Numbered from the stretch's first letter, positions 34,579 to 43,413 are shown. The stretch is 50,538 nucleotides of DNA from an uncultured Pseudomonadota bacterium (GCA_902826225.1 CADEED010000008.1:9241-59778); one strand, 5' to 3'. Numbers and translations are program-made. Notes: generated from the sequence alone by a model not told the origin.

Positions 34579-35958
34579 TTATCGTCCCGGAGTTTCCTTG
34601 ATACCCAGTTTTTCCATGCGGCGGTAGAGAGCCTGGCGGCTGATGCCGAGCTGGCGCGAGGCCTGCGCGACGATGTGGCCGTTCTCGGCGAGCACGCGCT
34701 CGATGGTGGGGCGATCGAGCACCGGGTCGTCCGAACGCGCCGGCAGTACCGCCGGCAGGTTGAGCGTGGCCGGGGTGATCGGCGCTTCGCCCGCGAGCAG
34801 CGCGGCGCGTTGCAGCACGTTGCGCAGCTCGCGGACGTTGCCGGGCCACGAATAATTGACCAGCGCGCGCTCGGCGTCGGCCGTCAGGCGGGCGCCAGCG
34901 GGCAGGAAGGTACGGGTCAGCGGCAGCACGTCGTCGCGGCGCTCCGCCAGCGCGGGCAGCGCGAGTTCGATCACCGAGAGACGGTAGTAGAGGTCCTCGC
35001 GGAAGCGGCCCTCGCGCATTGCGTCGCGCAACGGCGCATTCGTCGCGGCCACGACGCGCACGTTCGCGCGGCGGGTGGTGTTGGAGCCGAGGTGTTCGTA
35101 TTCGCCCGTCTGCAGGACGCGCAGTAGTTTGGCCTGGCCGGCGAGCGGCAGGTTGCCGATCTCGTCGAGGAAAAGCGTGCCGCCATCGGCGGCTTCGAAC
35201 CGGCCCGGCCGCGCCTTCGCGCCCGTAAATGCGCCGGCTTCGGTGCCGAAGAGCTCCGCTTCGATGAGCTGGTCGGGCAGGGCGCCGGCGTTCACCTTGA
35301 CGTATGGCTGATTCCGGCGCGCCGAGTTGGCGTGCACGATGTCGGCGAGCACTTCCTTGCCCGCGCCATTGGGTCCGGTGATGAGCACCGGCACGTCCGC
35401 GTGCGCGACCTGTGCCGCCATCGACGCCACGGTGTACAGCGCATCGCTCTCATAGACGAGTCCGCGCAGATCGTAGCGCTCGGCGAGCTGCGCGCGCGCC
35501 TCGGCGCGCCGGGCGCGCGCGGTCACGTTCTCCTCGACCGCGGCGCGCAGCTCGAGCAGGTTGCGCACGGTCGTGAGCAGGCGCGCGTCGTCCCAGGGCT
35601 TCGCGATGTAGTCGGCCGCGCCGGCCTTCACGAGGTCGACTGCCGTTTCAAGATGTGTCCAGGCCGTCAGGAGTATGACGGGTACATCGGGATGCAGCGC
35701 CCGCAGCTCGCGAAACAGCGCGATGCCTTCCTCGCCGGACGTGGCCTCGCGCCGGAAGTTCATGTCCTGGATGACCAGGTCCACTTCCTGTGAACGCACG
35801 GTCGCGAGGGCCTCGGCCGGAGATGAAGCGCCGAGGACCTTCGCGCCGTGCAGGGACAACAGGACCTGGAAGGCCGTACGCACGGCCTCGCTGTCGTCTG
35901 CAACCAGTACGGTGCGGTGCGCCAGGCGGTCCTCGACGTGTGAAATGACTGAGGTCAT
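34579..35958 (-). CDS. NtrC-family sigma-54-dependent response regulator
   Basis: 459 residues from the ATG at 35958. Receiver domain 15-130 with phosphorylatable Asp65 in LVIQDMNF, an AAA+ domain with the sigma-54 contact loop GAFTGA, LFLDEIGNLPLAGQAKLLRVLQ-like Walker B and EDLYYRL, and a C-terminal Fis-type helix-turn-helix (VAQASRQLGISRQALYRRMEKLGI). The Walker A is GPNGAGKE, differing from the common GESGTGKE but keeping G-x-x-G-x-G-K. A sigma-54 promoter heads this gene's own operon at 40640-40655, so the protein very likely activates the exporter operon and itself. Confidence 0.95.
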   Translation of the reverse strand: MTSVISHVEDRLAHRTVLVADDSEAVRTAFQVLLSLHGAKVLGASSPAEALATVRSQEVDLVIQDMNFRREATSGEEGIALFRELRALHPDVPVILLTAWTHLETAVDLVKAGAADYIAKPWDDARLLTTVRNLLELRAAVEENVTARARRAEARAQLAERYDLRGLVYESDALYTVASMAAQVAHADVPVLITGPNGAGKEVLADIVHANSARRNQPYVKVNAGALPDQLIEAELFGTEAGAFTGAKARPGRFEAADGGTLFLDEIGNLPLAGQAKLLRVLQTGEYEHLGSNTTRRANVRVVAATNAPLRDAMREGRFREDLYYRLSVIELALPALAERRDDVLPLTRTFLPAGARLTADAERALVNYSWPGNVRELRNVLQRAALLAGEAPITPATLNLPAVLPARSDDPVLDRPTIERVLAENGHIVAQASRQLGISRQALYRRMEKLGIKETPGR

Positions 35959-36019
35959 TCGTAAGACGCTGGGGAAGAGCCTGCGGTTGCAAGCGACGGA
36001 CATATTTGTGGCCGGATTT

Positions 36020-37234
36020 TCAGACCGTACGCGTCGCCATGGCCGGGGACACCTTCGCCGCCCGCAGCGATGGATGCCAGGCCGCCAGCTGGCCGACCGC
36101 CCACAATCCGAGCACGCCGCCCACGAGGTAGTAGAGGTCGAGGCGCTCGAGCCCGTAATGGGTGGATAGCCAGTAACCCGCGCACAGCGCGAGCAGGCAG
36201 CCCACCACGACGCCGGCCGTCGTGACCATCCAGTTCTCGATGAGGAAGTAACGCGCGATGTCGAGCTTGCGTGCGCCCACGGCGCGACGCGTGCCGATCT
36301 GCCGCGTACGCGTGTTCACGTTGAAGGTCGCGAGCCCGAAGATGCCGAGGCAGCTGAACACGACCACCAGCGCGGTCACGATCCCGAGGATCATGACGAT
36401 CATCGTGTGGCCCGAGTAACTGCGCTCCTTCATGCGCGAGAGCTTCTCGAGCTTGCCGACCACGCGGTTCTTGTTGGACTTCTTGAGCGCGGCTTCGACG
36501 TCGGCCATGACGCGGTCGATCTCGCCCGGCTTCGTGCGCACGAGGTACTGGATCGACGGACCGGTTCCGACCATCGGCCGCAGCATCACGTGCTCCACCT
36601 TGTCCCAGTCGAGCCACGATCCCTGGATGTGATCGATCACGCCGATGACGGTTTCCGGCTGGCTCTGATTGTCGTAGATGACCTTTCCCACGAAGCTCTT
36701 CTCGCCGGGGAACAGCTTCTCGAGGAACGCGCGGCTCGCGACGACCTGCCCGGATTTGGGCGAGGACTGCGAAGGCTTGGCGCGCCACTCGATGGCTTCC
36801 GCGGCGAAGCCCTTGCCCTCGGCGAGACGGGCGCCGATGGCGGCGAGGCCCTGCTCGTCCTGTTCGTAGTAGGCGACGGGCTGGCAATCCCCCTTCTCGT
36901 TCGGCAGCGGGTACATGCAGTTCGAGCTGCCGCTTCCCGAGAGCATCACCTGCGGCGTCGGCGTGGCCGCGACCACACCCGGGATGCTGCGGACGAGGAT
37001 CATGTCCTCGCGCACCATGTTGTGGAAGTCGAGGTCCTTGCCGAAGCCGCTCATCCAGCCCGTGAACATGTGGTTCTCGTCGACGCCGGTGGGCCGGCTC
37101 ACGGTCTCGATGCGCTTCGACACGAGGAACACGGCGTTCACGACGATCGCCAGCGTGATCGCGATCTGGATGGACACGAGCAGGGCGCCGGCGCTGTTGC
37201 GCAGGAGCGCGGAGAGGATCGGTCGGATTTCCAT
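36020..37234 (-). CDS. MacB-like ABC transporter permease (second)
   Basis: 404 residues: one N-terminal helix (LLVSIQIAITLAIVVNAVFLVSK in part), a large periplasmic MacB_PCD-type domain (about 50-270), then three helices of an FtsX-like domain (MIVMILGIVTALVVVFSCLG, residues near 290; RQIGTRRAVGARKLDIARYF; VGGVLGLWAVGQLAAW). The IGTRRAVGA coupling segment is typical. With the adjacent permease it would form a heterodimer. The gene is 2 bp after the first permease, and the response regulator begins 61 bp after its stop. Confidence 0.92.
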   Translation of the reverse strand: MEIRPILSALLRNSAGALLVSIQIAITLAIVVNAVFLVSKRIETVSRPTGVDENHMFTGWMSGFGKDLDFHNMVREDMILVRSIPGVVAATPTPQVMLSGSGSSNCMYPLPNEKGDCQPVAYYEQDEQGLAAIGARLAEGKGFAAEAIEWRAKPSQSSPKSGQVVASRAFLEKLFPGEKSFVGKVIYDNQSQPETVIGVIDHIQGSWLDWDKVEHVMLRPMVGTGPSIQYLVRTKPGEIDRVMADVEAALKKSNKNRVVGKLEKLSRMKERSYSGHTMIVMILGIVTALVVVFSCLGIFGLATFNVNTRTRQIGTRRAVGARKLDIARYFLIENWMVTTAGVVVGCLLALCAGYWLSTHYGLERLDLYYLVGGVLGLWAVGQLAAWHPSLRAAKVSPAMATRTV

Positions 37235-37236
37235 GT

Positions 37237-38565
37237 TCACTGCACCTTGAGGTAGGAGGCGGGAGCGGAGCGCCCGATGCGCCACGCCGGGTACATGCCG
37301 GCGAGCAGCCCCGCGATGACGGAGATGGCGATGGCCAGCAGCAGGCTGCCCACCTCGAAGGGCAACACCCGGCCGAACTCGTCGATGACGCGCCCGTACC
37401 AGGCCCGGAGCGCCCAGACGCCGGCGAGACCGAGCAACGCGCCCGCGATGCCACCCGCGATCGACACGACGCCGGCTTCGACGAGGTGCTGCCAGAAGAT
37501 GTCGCGGCGGCTCGCGCCGAGGGCGCGCCGTACGCCGGCCACCGGCGCCGCGTTCATGAACTTCGCCAGCAGCAGCCCCACCGTATTGATGAGGCACACC
37601 GCCAGGAAGGCGAACGCGAGGATCACCATCGTCTTGCGGTCATCGCCGACGACGTTGTTGAACTTGAGCCAGCCCTCGACGTCGTAGAGCCCGTTGTTGA
37701 GCGGGCGGGGAAAGCGGCCGAGCTTCTTCTGCGCGGTGACGTAGTTGTCCATCCACGCGCGGTACGCGCGCACCTTGTCGGGCGTGCGCAGCTCGACCCA
37801 GGTCTGGATCCAGATGCACTCCGACTGCGTGAAGCGCTCGAAGCTGTCGATCGACTCGGTCTTCCAGCAATTGGTGTTGCCGGCCGCGCCCATCTCGAAC
37901 TGCTTGCCGAAGCGGAACGGAACGTACGCGCCTTCCATGTCGTTGAAGGGGCCGTTCGACACGTCGAAGAACTTGGGCGAGGGGAGCCAGTCGTTGAGCA
38001 CGCCCACCACGCGGAACTCGCGGTCGTGCCAGCGCACGGACTTGCCGACGCTGTTCTCGCCCCTGAATGCGCGCTGATTCAGGTCCTTGCTCAGCACGAT
38101 CACGGGTTCCGGACCCGCGTCGGCTCGTCTGTCCCAGCCGCTGCCGTACAGGAACGGTGTGTCGAACATGGGGAAGAAATCGCCCGACGTGGCGCGCACG
38201 AGGACTGCCTCGGGCTCCATGCCGCTGTCGTCGCGGCTCATCACGTCCGCCACCTTGTACATGATGACGTTGAGGTCGGGGATGCCGGTGGAGACGAGCG
38301 CCTCCGCATCGCGGAAGGTCAGCAGGTCGGGCTGACGCCAGGGCTTGTCGCGGTCGTAGGGATTGTTCGGATCCCAGTTGTCGACGGCGGGCACGAACAG
38401 CACGTCGCTCTTGGCCGCGATCGGGTTGTTCGCGGCGGCGCGGTAGCCGGTGAGCGTCACCAGGCACACCGCGATGCCGAGGGCGATCGCCATCACCATC
38501 AACGCCGTGAGCCCCGGGTTGCGCTTGAAGCTCGCGAAGGCGAGTCTCAGGTAGTAGCCGAACAT
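37237..38565 (-). CDS. MacB-like ABC transporter permease (first)
   Basis: 442 residues with the same plan: N-terminal helix (LTALMVMAIALGIAVCLVTL), periplasmic domain (about 50-290) and three C-terminal FtsX helices with GVRRALGASRRDIFWQHLVEAG. Starting at the ATG at 38565 (MFGYYLRLAFASFKRNPGL) gives the usual family N-terminus. MacB-type permeases use ATP in the cytoplasm to push substrates from the periplasm via a HlyD adaptor, so the likely substrate is a periplasmic peptide, lipid or toxin. No TolC gene is in the window. Confidence 0.92.
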   Translation of the reverse strand: MFGYYLRLAFASFKRNPGLTALMVMAIALGIAVCLVTLTGYRAAANNPIAAKSDVLFVPAVDNWDPNNPYDRDKPWRQPDLLTFRDAEALVSTGIPDLNVIMYKVADVMSRDDSGMEPEAVLVRATSGDFFPMFDTPFLYGSGWDRRADAGPEPVIVLSKDLNQRAFRGENSVGKSVRWHDREFRVVGVLNDWLPSPKFFDVSNGPFNDMEGAYVPFRFGKQFEMGAAGNTNCWKTESIDSFERFTQSECIWIQTWVELRTPDKVRAYRAWMDNYVTAQKKLGRFPRPLNNGLYDVEGWLKFNNVVGDDRKTMVILAFAFLAVCLINTVGLLLAKFMNAAPVAGVRRALGASRRDIFWQHLVEAGVVSIAGGIAGALLGLAGVWALRAWYGRVIDEFGRVLPFEVGSLLLAIAISVIAGLLAGMYPAWRIGRSAPASYLKVQ

Positions 38566-38566
38566 C

Positions 38567-39307
<741 letters not shown>

Positions 39308-39335
39308 GTGCGGTCCTCGAGTGATGAAGGGCTCG

Positions 39336-40628
39336 TCAATTTCCGATGTGGACGCTGGGCGCGTCCCGGTAGTCGCGCATGTCGGAGAGCACGATCTCGT
39401 CGCCCGCCGCGAGCCCGTTGCGGATCTCCATCTCGCCGATCGCCGCCGCGCCGAATTCGACCGGCGTGCGGACGGCGCTGTCATCGCGCACGACGTACAC
39501 GAAGCGGGTATCTGAATCGTTGAACGGGCTGCGGGCGACCTTGAGCACGTCGGAGCGTTCATCCAGGACGATGCGCACCGAGGACCGCTGGTTCTGCCGC
39601 AGGCCCTGAGGCTGCTCGGCGAAGCGCACCCGGCCGGTCACCTGCGAGTTCTTCACGTCGGGCGAGATGCCAGCGACGGTGCCGGTGAGCTTGCGGCCGT
39701 CGAGCGTCACTTCGGCGCTCATGCCGGGACGGATCTCGTTCGCGTAGCTCTCGGCCACCTGGAACTCGATTTCGAGCGCCGAGAGGTCGACGACGGTGAC
39801 GAGCGGGGCGTTCTCCGCGACCTGCGTGCGTTCGACCTGCGCGAGGGTCGCCACGATGCCGGCGACAGGGGACCTGAGCGTCAGTGCATCCACGCGCTGC
39901 TTGAGGCGCGCCACCTTCAGGGCCTGCGCATCGCGCGTGGCGCGCTGGCTGCGAAGTTCGAGTTCCAGGCTGTCCTTCTCGAGCCCGCCCGTAGCCACCG
40001 CGTGCGCGTAATTGAGTTTGGCGGTCTCGAGGTCATCCTGGGCGCGCTTCCAGTCGCGTTCCGGGATCACGTGGATGTTCCAGGCATCGTCCGCGCGCTT
40101 GAACTCCCGTTCGGCGGCGGTGATCTGCACCTTGGCGAGATCGCTGCCCTGGCTGCTCTTCATGATCGAGCGGCGGACTTCGATGATCTTGCTGTTGAGG
40201 GTGGCCTCGGCGCTCGCGAGGGTGGCGCGTTCGCGCTCGTACTCGTTCGTCAGGGAGGCGCTGTCGACGTTACCGAGCACGTCGCCCGGCTTCACGACGT
40301 CGCCGGCCCGCACCTTGTAGATGACCGTGCCGGGCGCTTCGGCGAACAGTGTGGGGCTGACGGCGGCGACCACGATGCCGGTGGCGGCAACGTCGCGCAC
40401 GAAGGGGCCGCGTTCGACGACCGCGGTGCGCAGGCGCGCGCGGGTGATCACCTTGTCCGAGACGACCCAGGCTCGAACGCTCCACACGGCCAGCAACAGA
40501 AGCGCGAGTACGCCGCCGCCGATGATTGCGTAGCGCTTATAGATGAGACGGCGGTCGATCTGGCTGGCGACGGCACGGTCCTGGGATTCCGTGCCGCGCA
40601 TGCCGACTTCGCGGAGAAGCATGGTCAT
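39336..40628 (-). CDS. HlyD/MacA-type periplasmic adaptor subunit
   Basis: 430 residues: cytoplasmic N-terminus, one membrane helix (YAIIGGGVLALLLLAVWSV), a lipoyl half (VYKVRAGDVVKPGDVLGNVD), a coiled-coil hairpin (about 120-260), the second lipoyl half (LTLRSPVAGIVATLAQVE) and a beta-barrel/MP domain. It links the ABC permease to an outer-membrane channel. Two in-frame ATGs exist, 40628 and 40622. AGGAG is 7 nt before the second, but the sigma-54 start site is predicted near 40629, which favours 40628 on an almost leaderless transcript. First gene of the exporter/two-component operon. Confidence 0.92.
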   Translation of the reverse strand: MTMLLREVGMRGTESQDRAVASQIDRRLIYKRYAIIGGGVLALLLLAVWSVRAWVVSDKVITRARLRTAVVERGPFVRDVAATGIVVAAVSPTLFAEAPGTVIYKVRAGDVVKPGDVLGNVDSASLTNEYERERATLASAEATLNSKIIEVRRSIMKSSQGSDLAKVQITAAEREFKRADDAWNIHVIPERDWKRAQDDLETAKLNYAHAVATGGLEKDSLELELRSQRATRDAQALKVARLKQRVDALTLRSPVAGIVATLAQVERTQVAENAPLVTVVDLSALEIEFQVAESYANEIRPGMSAEVTLDGRKLTGTVAGISPDVKNSQVTGRVRFAEQPQGLRQNQRSSVRIVLDERSDVLKVARSPFNDSDTRFVYVVRDDSAVRTPVEFGAAAIGEMEIRNGLAAGDEIVLSDMRDYRDAPSVHIGN

Positions 40629-40639
40629 GCTCCTGACAA

Positions 40640-40655
40640 AGCACGGAGCGTGCCA
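40640..40655 (-). promoter_or_regulatory. Sigma-54 (-24/-12) promoter of the exporter operon
   Basis: The minus strand reads TGGCACGCTCCGTGCT, against the RpoN consensus TGGCACG-N4-TTGCT: one mismatch. GG and GC are exactly 10 nt apart. It predicts a start at about 40629, right at the adaptor's ATG. Confidence 0.85.
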
Positions 40656-40670
40656 ACGCGGGGGCGCGAT

Positions 40671-40683
40671 TAACTGGTTGATT
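40671..40683 (-). promoter_or_regulatory. IHF consensus site
   Basis: On the minus strand AATCAACCAGTTA fits the IHF consensus WATCAA-N4-TTR without mismatch. It lies about 42-54 bp upstream of the predicted start, between the sigma-54 promoter and the upstream palindrome, where DNA bending helps an enhancer-bound activator reach the polymerase. Confidence 0.75.
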
Positions 40684-40717
40684 TAGCGTCGATCATCGCC
40701 GCCGCTACCGATGCGCG

Positions 40718-40744
40718 GCTGTCCGCGCGCGGACACCGGACAGC
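40718..40744. promoter_or_regulatory. Upstream activator-type palindrome (probable NtrC-family enhancer)
   Basis: TGTCCGCGCGCGGACA at 40720-40735 is a perfect 16-bp palindrome, and a third half-site CGGACAGC at 40737-40744 pairs with GCTGTCCG at 40718-40725. It lies about 90-115 bp upstream of the sigma-54 start, the usual place for an NtrC-type activator. The operon's own response regulator is the obvious binder. Confidence 0.7.
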
Positions 40745-40764
40745 GCCCGGACGTCCATCCATCG

Positions 40765-40781
40765 GGGGTCAGACCCCATTA
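40765..40781. repeat. GGGGTCAGACCCC palindrome on the rpiA stop codon
   Basis: GGGGTCAGACCCC (40765-40777) directly adjoins the rpiA stop, so the minus strand reads TAATGGGGTCTGACCCC. The same motif occurs at 49038-49056 and, in variant form, at 43014-43086. Confidence 0.75.
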
Positions 40782-41438
40782 GAAGGTACGGATGCCGGTG
40801 GGGCCGCCGAGGATCACGAGATCAGCGGGGCGCGCGGCGAACAGACCGGACGTGACGACGCCGACGATCTGGTTGATGGCGGCTTCGAGCGCGACCGGGT
40901 CGGTGATGCGCAGGTCGTGCACGTCGAGGATGTGATTGCCATTGTCGGTGACCACTTTCTCGCGCCACACCGGACGTCCACCGAGCCGGACCAGCTGGCG
41001 CGCGACGTACGCGCGCGCCATCGGGATCACCTCGACGGGGAGGGGGAACGCGCCGAGCACCCCGACCAGCTTGCTGTCGTCGGCGATGCAGACGAACCGC
41101 CGAGCGACCGCCGCGATGATCTTCTCGCGCGTGAGCGCCGCCCCGCCACCCTTGATGAGCTGGCGCCTGGGATTTGTCTCGTCGGCGCCGTCGATGTACG
41201 TCTCGATCTCGCCGACGTCGTTCAGGTCGAGCACGGGGATGCCCGCCGCCTCGAGGCGCTGCGTCGATTCGTTGGAGCTCGACACCGCGCCGATGATCGG
41301 GATGCGACGCGTCGCGAGTTCATCGACGAGGAAGTTCACCGTGGAGCCGGTGCCGACGCCCAGCACCTTTCCCGGAGTGACGTATTCGAGCGCTGCGCGC
41401 GCGGCGGCTTGTTTTCCAGCGTTTTGCGACGTGGCCAT
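40779..41438 (-). CDS. rpiA: Ribose-5-phosphate isomerase A
   Basis: 219 residues, the E. coli RpiA length, with [59 protein letters not shown] (quoted in part) and the catalytic Glu/Lys/Asp region. It interconverts ribose-5-phosphate and ribulose-5-phosphate. The ATG at 41438 was chosen over an ATG 63 nt upstream that adds unrelated residues; CAGGA lies 6 nt upstream. It has two hairpins upstream that separate it from the micro-gene. Confidence 0.96.
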   Translation of the reverse strand: MATSQNAGKQAAARAALEYVTPGKVLGVGTGSTVNFLVDELATRRIPIIGAVSSSNESTQRLEAAGIPVLDLNDVGEIETYIDGADETNPRRQLIKGGGAALTREKIIAAVARRFVCIADDSKLVGVLGAFPLPVEVIPMARAYVARQLVRLGGRPVWREKVVTDNGNHILDVHDLRITDPVALEAAINQIVGVVTSGLFAARPADLVILGGPTGIRTF

Positions 41439-41471
41439 ACGCAATCCTGAGGTTTCGAGTTCCGGAAACAA

Positions 41472-41498
41472 CACTGCCCGCAAGTCGCGGGCAGTGTC
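41472..41498 (-). terminator. Second hairpin downstream of the micro-gene
   Basis: Perfect 11-bp repeat, ACACTGCCCGC at 41472-41482 and its complement at 41488-41498. On the minus strand it is followed by TGTTT. It lies between the micro-gene and rpiA and reinforces the terminator at 41512-41539. Confidence 0.7.
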
Positions 41499-41511
41499 CA
41501 TAAATGCAAAC

Positions 41512-41539
41512 GGCGAGTGAGATTTCTCTCACTCGCCGT
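41512..41539 (-). terminator. Terminator of the Lys/Ala micro-gene
   Basis: Perfect 12-bp repeat, CGGCGAGTGAGA at 41512-41523 and its complement at 41528-41539, with a 4-nt loop. On the minus strand it starts 17 nt past the micro-gene stop and is followed by TTTGCATTT. Confidence 0.8.
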
Positions 41540-41556
41540 ATTCTGAAAGGCCAGAA

Positions 41557-41604
41557 TTATTTCTTCTTGGCTTTCTTCTTGGCCTTCTTCTTGGCTTTCG
41601 CCAT
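41557..41604 (-). CDS. 15-residue Lys/Ala repeat micropeptide
   Basis: The complete product is MAKAKKKAKKKAKKK, an AKKK repeat with eleven net positive charges at most. GGAG lies 7 nt before the ATG at 41604. A sigma-70 promoter ends about 38 nt upstream and a 12-bp-stem terminator follows the TAA after 17 nt, so a full transcription unit surrounds it. A second frame from an ATG 7 nt upstream would read through both hairpins and has no ribosome-binding spacing, so I reject it. The composition resembles the tails of histone H1-like or ribosomal proteins and suggests nucleic-acid binding; that is inference. Confidence 0.65.
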   Translation of the reverse strand: MAKAKKKAKKKAKKK

Positions 41605-41641
41605 GGCACATCTCCAGTAGTTACGGGTTAGTCCGAGGCCG

Positions 41642-41669
41642 AGTATACGCACGTGTTGACAAAATTCAA
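41642..41669 (-). promoter_or_regulatory. Sigma-70 promoter of the micro-gene
   Basis: On the minus strand TTGAAT (41664-41669), a 16-bp spacer and TATACT (41642-41647). The predicted start is near 41635, giving a ~30-nt leader that contains the GGAG site. Confidence 0.75.
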
Positions 41670-41733
41670 GCGAGTGACATCGAGAGTGAGCATCGGCGTC
41701 ACATCGATACGCAACGTCACCATGCGATGACGA

Positions 41734-42195
41734 TCACTCGAGCGAGAGGATGAAGTCCCAGTGCGCGTCACTCACCGGCGTGATGGAGAGACGGTTGCCG
41801 CGCTTCAACAACGGCATTCCATCTAGTTCGCGAGTCTCGTGCTTGCGCAGTTCGTCGAGCGTGATGATGCGCTTGAGGCGGCGTTTCAGTTGCACATCGA
41901 CCACAAGCCAGCGCGGATCGTCGCGCTTGGCGCCCGCATCGTAGTACTCGCTCTTCTTGTCGAACTGCGACGGGTCGGGATACGCGGTGCGCACGACCTG
42001 GATGATGCCGGCAATGCCGATGACGTCACTGCTCGAGTGATACATGAACGCCTGGTCGCCCTTCCGGAAGGCGTCGCGCAGCATGTTGCGCACCTGGTAG
42101 TTGCGCACGCCGTCCCACATCGCGGTTTTCTTGGGTTTCTTCGCGAGATCATCGACCTCGAAGGCCGGATCCGTCTTCATGAGCCAGTGATTCAT
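41734..42195 (-). CDS. EVE-domain protein
   Basis: 153 residues covering one complete EVE domain: MNHWLMKTDPAFEVDDL, WDGVRNYQVRNMLRD, GDQAFMYHSS and WLVVDVQLKR. EVE domains are PUA-like and bind modified bases in DNA or RNA; human THYN1 is a homologue. The start at 42195 lies inside the 3' end of fau in another frame, a 47-bp overlap, so the two are probably translated from one message that also includes 6S RNA processing. Confidence 0.92.
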   Translation of the reverse strand: MNHWLMKTDPAFEVDDLAKKPKKTAMWDGVRNYQVRNMLRDAFRKGDQAFMYHSSSDVIGIAGIIQVVRTAYPDPSQFDKKSEYYDAGAKRDDPRWLVVDVQLKRRLKRIITLDELRKHETRELDGMPLLKRGNRLSITPVSDAHWDFILSLE

Positions 42196-42760
42196 GGATA
42201 CCCCTGTCCGTGACGATGAAATCCATGTCGATGTCGGTCGCCGTCACGGGGATCTGCGACACGAGCTGGAAGGAATAGGCGAGGCCGACGAGCCGCGGGC
42301 CGCGCCAGTGCCGGCGAAGATGCCGGAACGCGAGCGCACGGTCGTAGAAACCCGCGCCGTGGCCGAGCCGCGCGCCCGCGTGATCCAGCGCGACGGCTGG
42401 CAGGAAAATCGTGTCGAGGAATCGGGCGGCGAGCGCGTCGTGGCCCGCGGGTTCGTGCATCCCGAGCGCGTGCACGCGGCCGCGGATATCGTGAGCGACG
42501 AAGATCATGCGGCGCCCGCGCAGGCTCACGATGCGCGGCAGGTAGATCTCGCAACCCCGCTCGCGTGCGAGGGCGATGAGCGGGGCGGTACCGAGTTCCG
42601 ACCGCATCGACGCGTAGAGGCCGATGCGTTTCCCGGGAGCGAGCCACGAGGTGCCGGAGAGATGGCGGGCAACCGACTCGGCCGCGAGCGCGCGTTCGCG
42701 CGCCGGCAACGAGCGGCGGCGGCTGAGCATGTCGAGGCGGAGTTGGGACTTCGTGGTCAC
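42149..42760 (-). CDS. fau: 5-formyltetrahydrofolate cyclo-ligase
   Basis: 203 residues with the cyclo-ligase signatures RRRSLPARERALAAESV at the N-terminus, IFLPAVALDHAGARLGHGAGFYDRAL in the centre (ATP and substrate site) and a C-terminal DIDMDFIVTDRGI. It converts 5-formyl-THF to 5,10-methenyl-THF. The start is a GTG at 42760 with no clear Shine-Dalgarno. The gene directly follows the 6S RNA, the conserved zapA-ssrS-fau order of gammaproteobacteria. Confidence 0.94.
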   Translation of the reverse strand: MTTKSQLRLDMLSRRRSLPARERALAAESVARHLSGTSWLAPGKRIGLYASMRSELGTAPLIALARERGCEIYLPRIVSLRGRRMIFVAHDIRGRVHALGMHEPAGHDALAARFLDTIFLPAVALDHAGARLGHGAGFYDRALAFRHLRRHWRGPRLVGLAYSFQLVSQIPVTATDIDMDFIVTDRGIHESLAHEDGSGLRGR

Positions 42761-42779
42761 GAAGGAAAGAAGAAATGCG

Positions 42780-42965
42780 CTACCCGAAAGTGCCGGTGCA
42801 AGCCGTTGCTCTCGAACCAGAGCAACAAGGTGGGACCTGCCCCGACATTTAAGGCTTTCCGCTCGAGGCGGACCTGCACAATGCTGCCGGCAAGCGTTGG
42901 TCCCTGGGCGTTTACATTAAGGTCGAGAGGTAACCCGACTCACTGTCGAACACCACAGGCAGCGC
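42780..42965 (-). ncRNA. ssrS: 6S RNA
   Basis: Read on the minus strand, the stretch contains GCAGGTCCGCC, a short hairpin, then GAAAGCCTTAAA, matching the E. coli 6S RNA segment GGTCCGTCC...GAAGCCTTAAA in order and spacing, followed by CACCTTG and a GGTTCGAGAGCAACGG hairpin. The 5' half has ACCTTAATGTAAACGCC as in Pseudomonas 6S. Closing strands near both ends (GCCTGTGGTG and CACCGGC) can pair. A TAGAGT hexamer at 42972-42977 puts the 5' end near 42965. It binds sigma-70 RNA polymerase in stationary phase. Ends are approximate. Confidence 0.88.
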
Positions 42966-43013
42966 ACGAAGACTCTACTACATCGAGCCTGTAGGAATGC
43001 GACGTGAATCCAC

Positions 43014-43086
43014 GGGGACTGACTCCTTTTTCGCCAATCGTTAACGGCGTCTCGCAAAGGGCTGGACGAAAAAGGGGTCTGACCTC
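43014..43086. repeat. Divergent GGGGTCTGACC-type inverted repeat between zapA and 6S RNA
   Basis: GGGGACTGACTCC and GGGGTCTGACCTC flank a 9-bp inverted repeat (CCTTTTTCG at 43025-43033, CGAAAAAGG at 43067-43075). It is related to the GGGGTCAGACCCC palindromes at 40765 and 49038 and lies just past the zapA stop, where it may end transcription. Confidence 0.6.
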
Positions 43087-43095
43087 TTTCGATTG

Positions 43096-43413
43096 TCAGA
43101 GATCGAGCTGACGCGTGCGCTGTAGCGCGCCTTCCACTCGCTCGCGCATGTGCTTCACGCGTCCGGTGGTATTCCCCTGCAGCTCGGTGTCCTGACGGCG
43201 CAGGCGCAGGAGTTCGTTCGCCATGTTGAGCGCGGCCATCACCGCGATGCGGTCCGCACCGACGATCTTTCCGGTGTCGCGGACTTCGCGCATCTTCTTG
43301 TTCAGGTATTCGGCGGAATCGAGCAGATCCTGGCGCTCGTCCGGCGGGCACGCGACGAAGTACTCCTTGTCGAGGATGCGCACCGTGACGGGGGTCGGTT
43401 CTTTCTCGCTCAC
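43096..43413 (-). CDS. zapA: Cell division protein ZapA
   Basis: 105 residues from a GTG at 43413: PVTVRILDKEYFVACPPDERQDLLDSAEYLN (quoted in part), then VGADRIAVMAALNMANELL and a C-terminal coiled coil. ZapA tetramers cross-link FtsZ filaments at the division site. The start overlaps the stop of the ZapB-like gene (GTGA), so translation is coupled; the pair would act together at the Z ring. Confidence 0.94.
   Translation of the reverse strand: MSEKEPTPVTVRILDKEYFVACPPDERQDLLDSAEYLNKKMREVRDTGKIVGADRIAVMAALNMANELLRLRRQDTELQGNTTGRVKHMRERVEGALQRTRQLDL

Noticed and set aside
41336..41611. 91-codon minus-strand frame (MCHGESQEEGQEES...) overlapping the micro-gene
   Set aside because: Its ATG directly follows GGAG without spacing, it reads through two terminators into rpiA, and its Gln/Glu repeat is only the other frame of the AKKK repeat.
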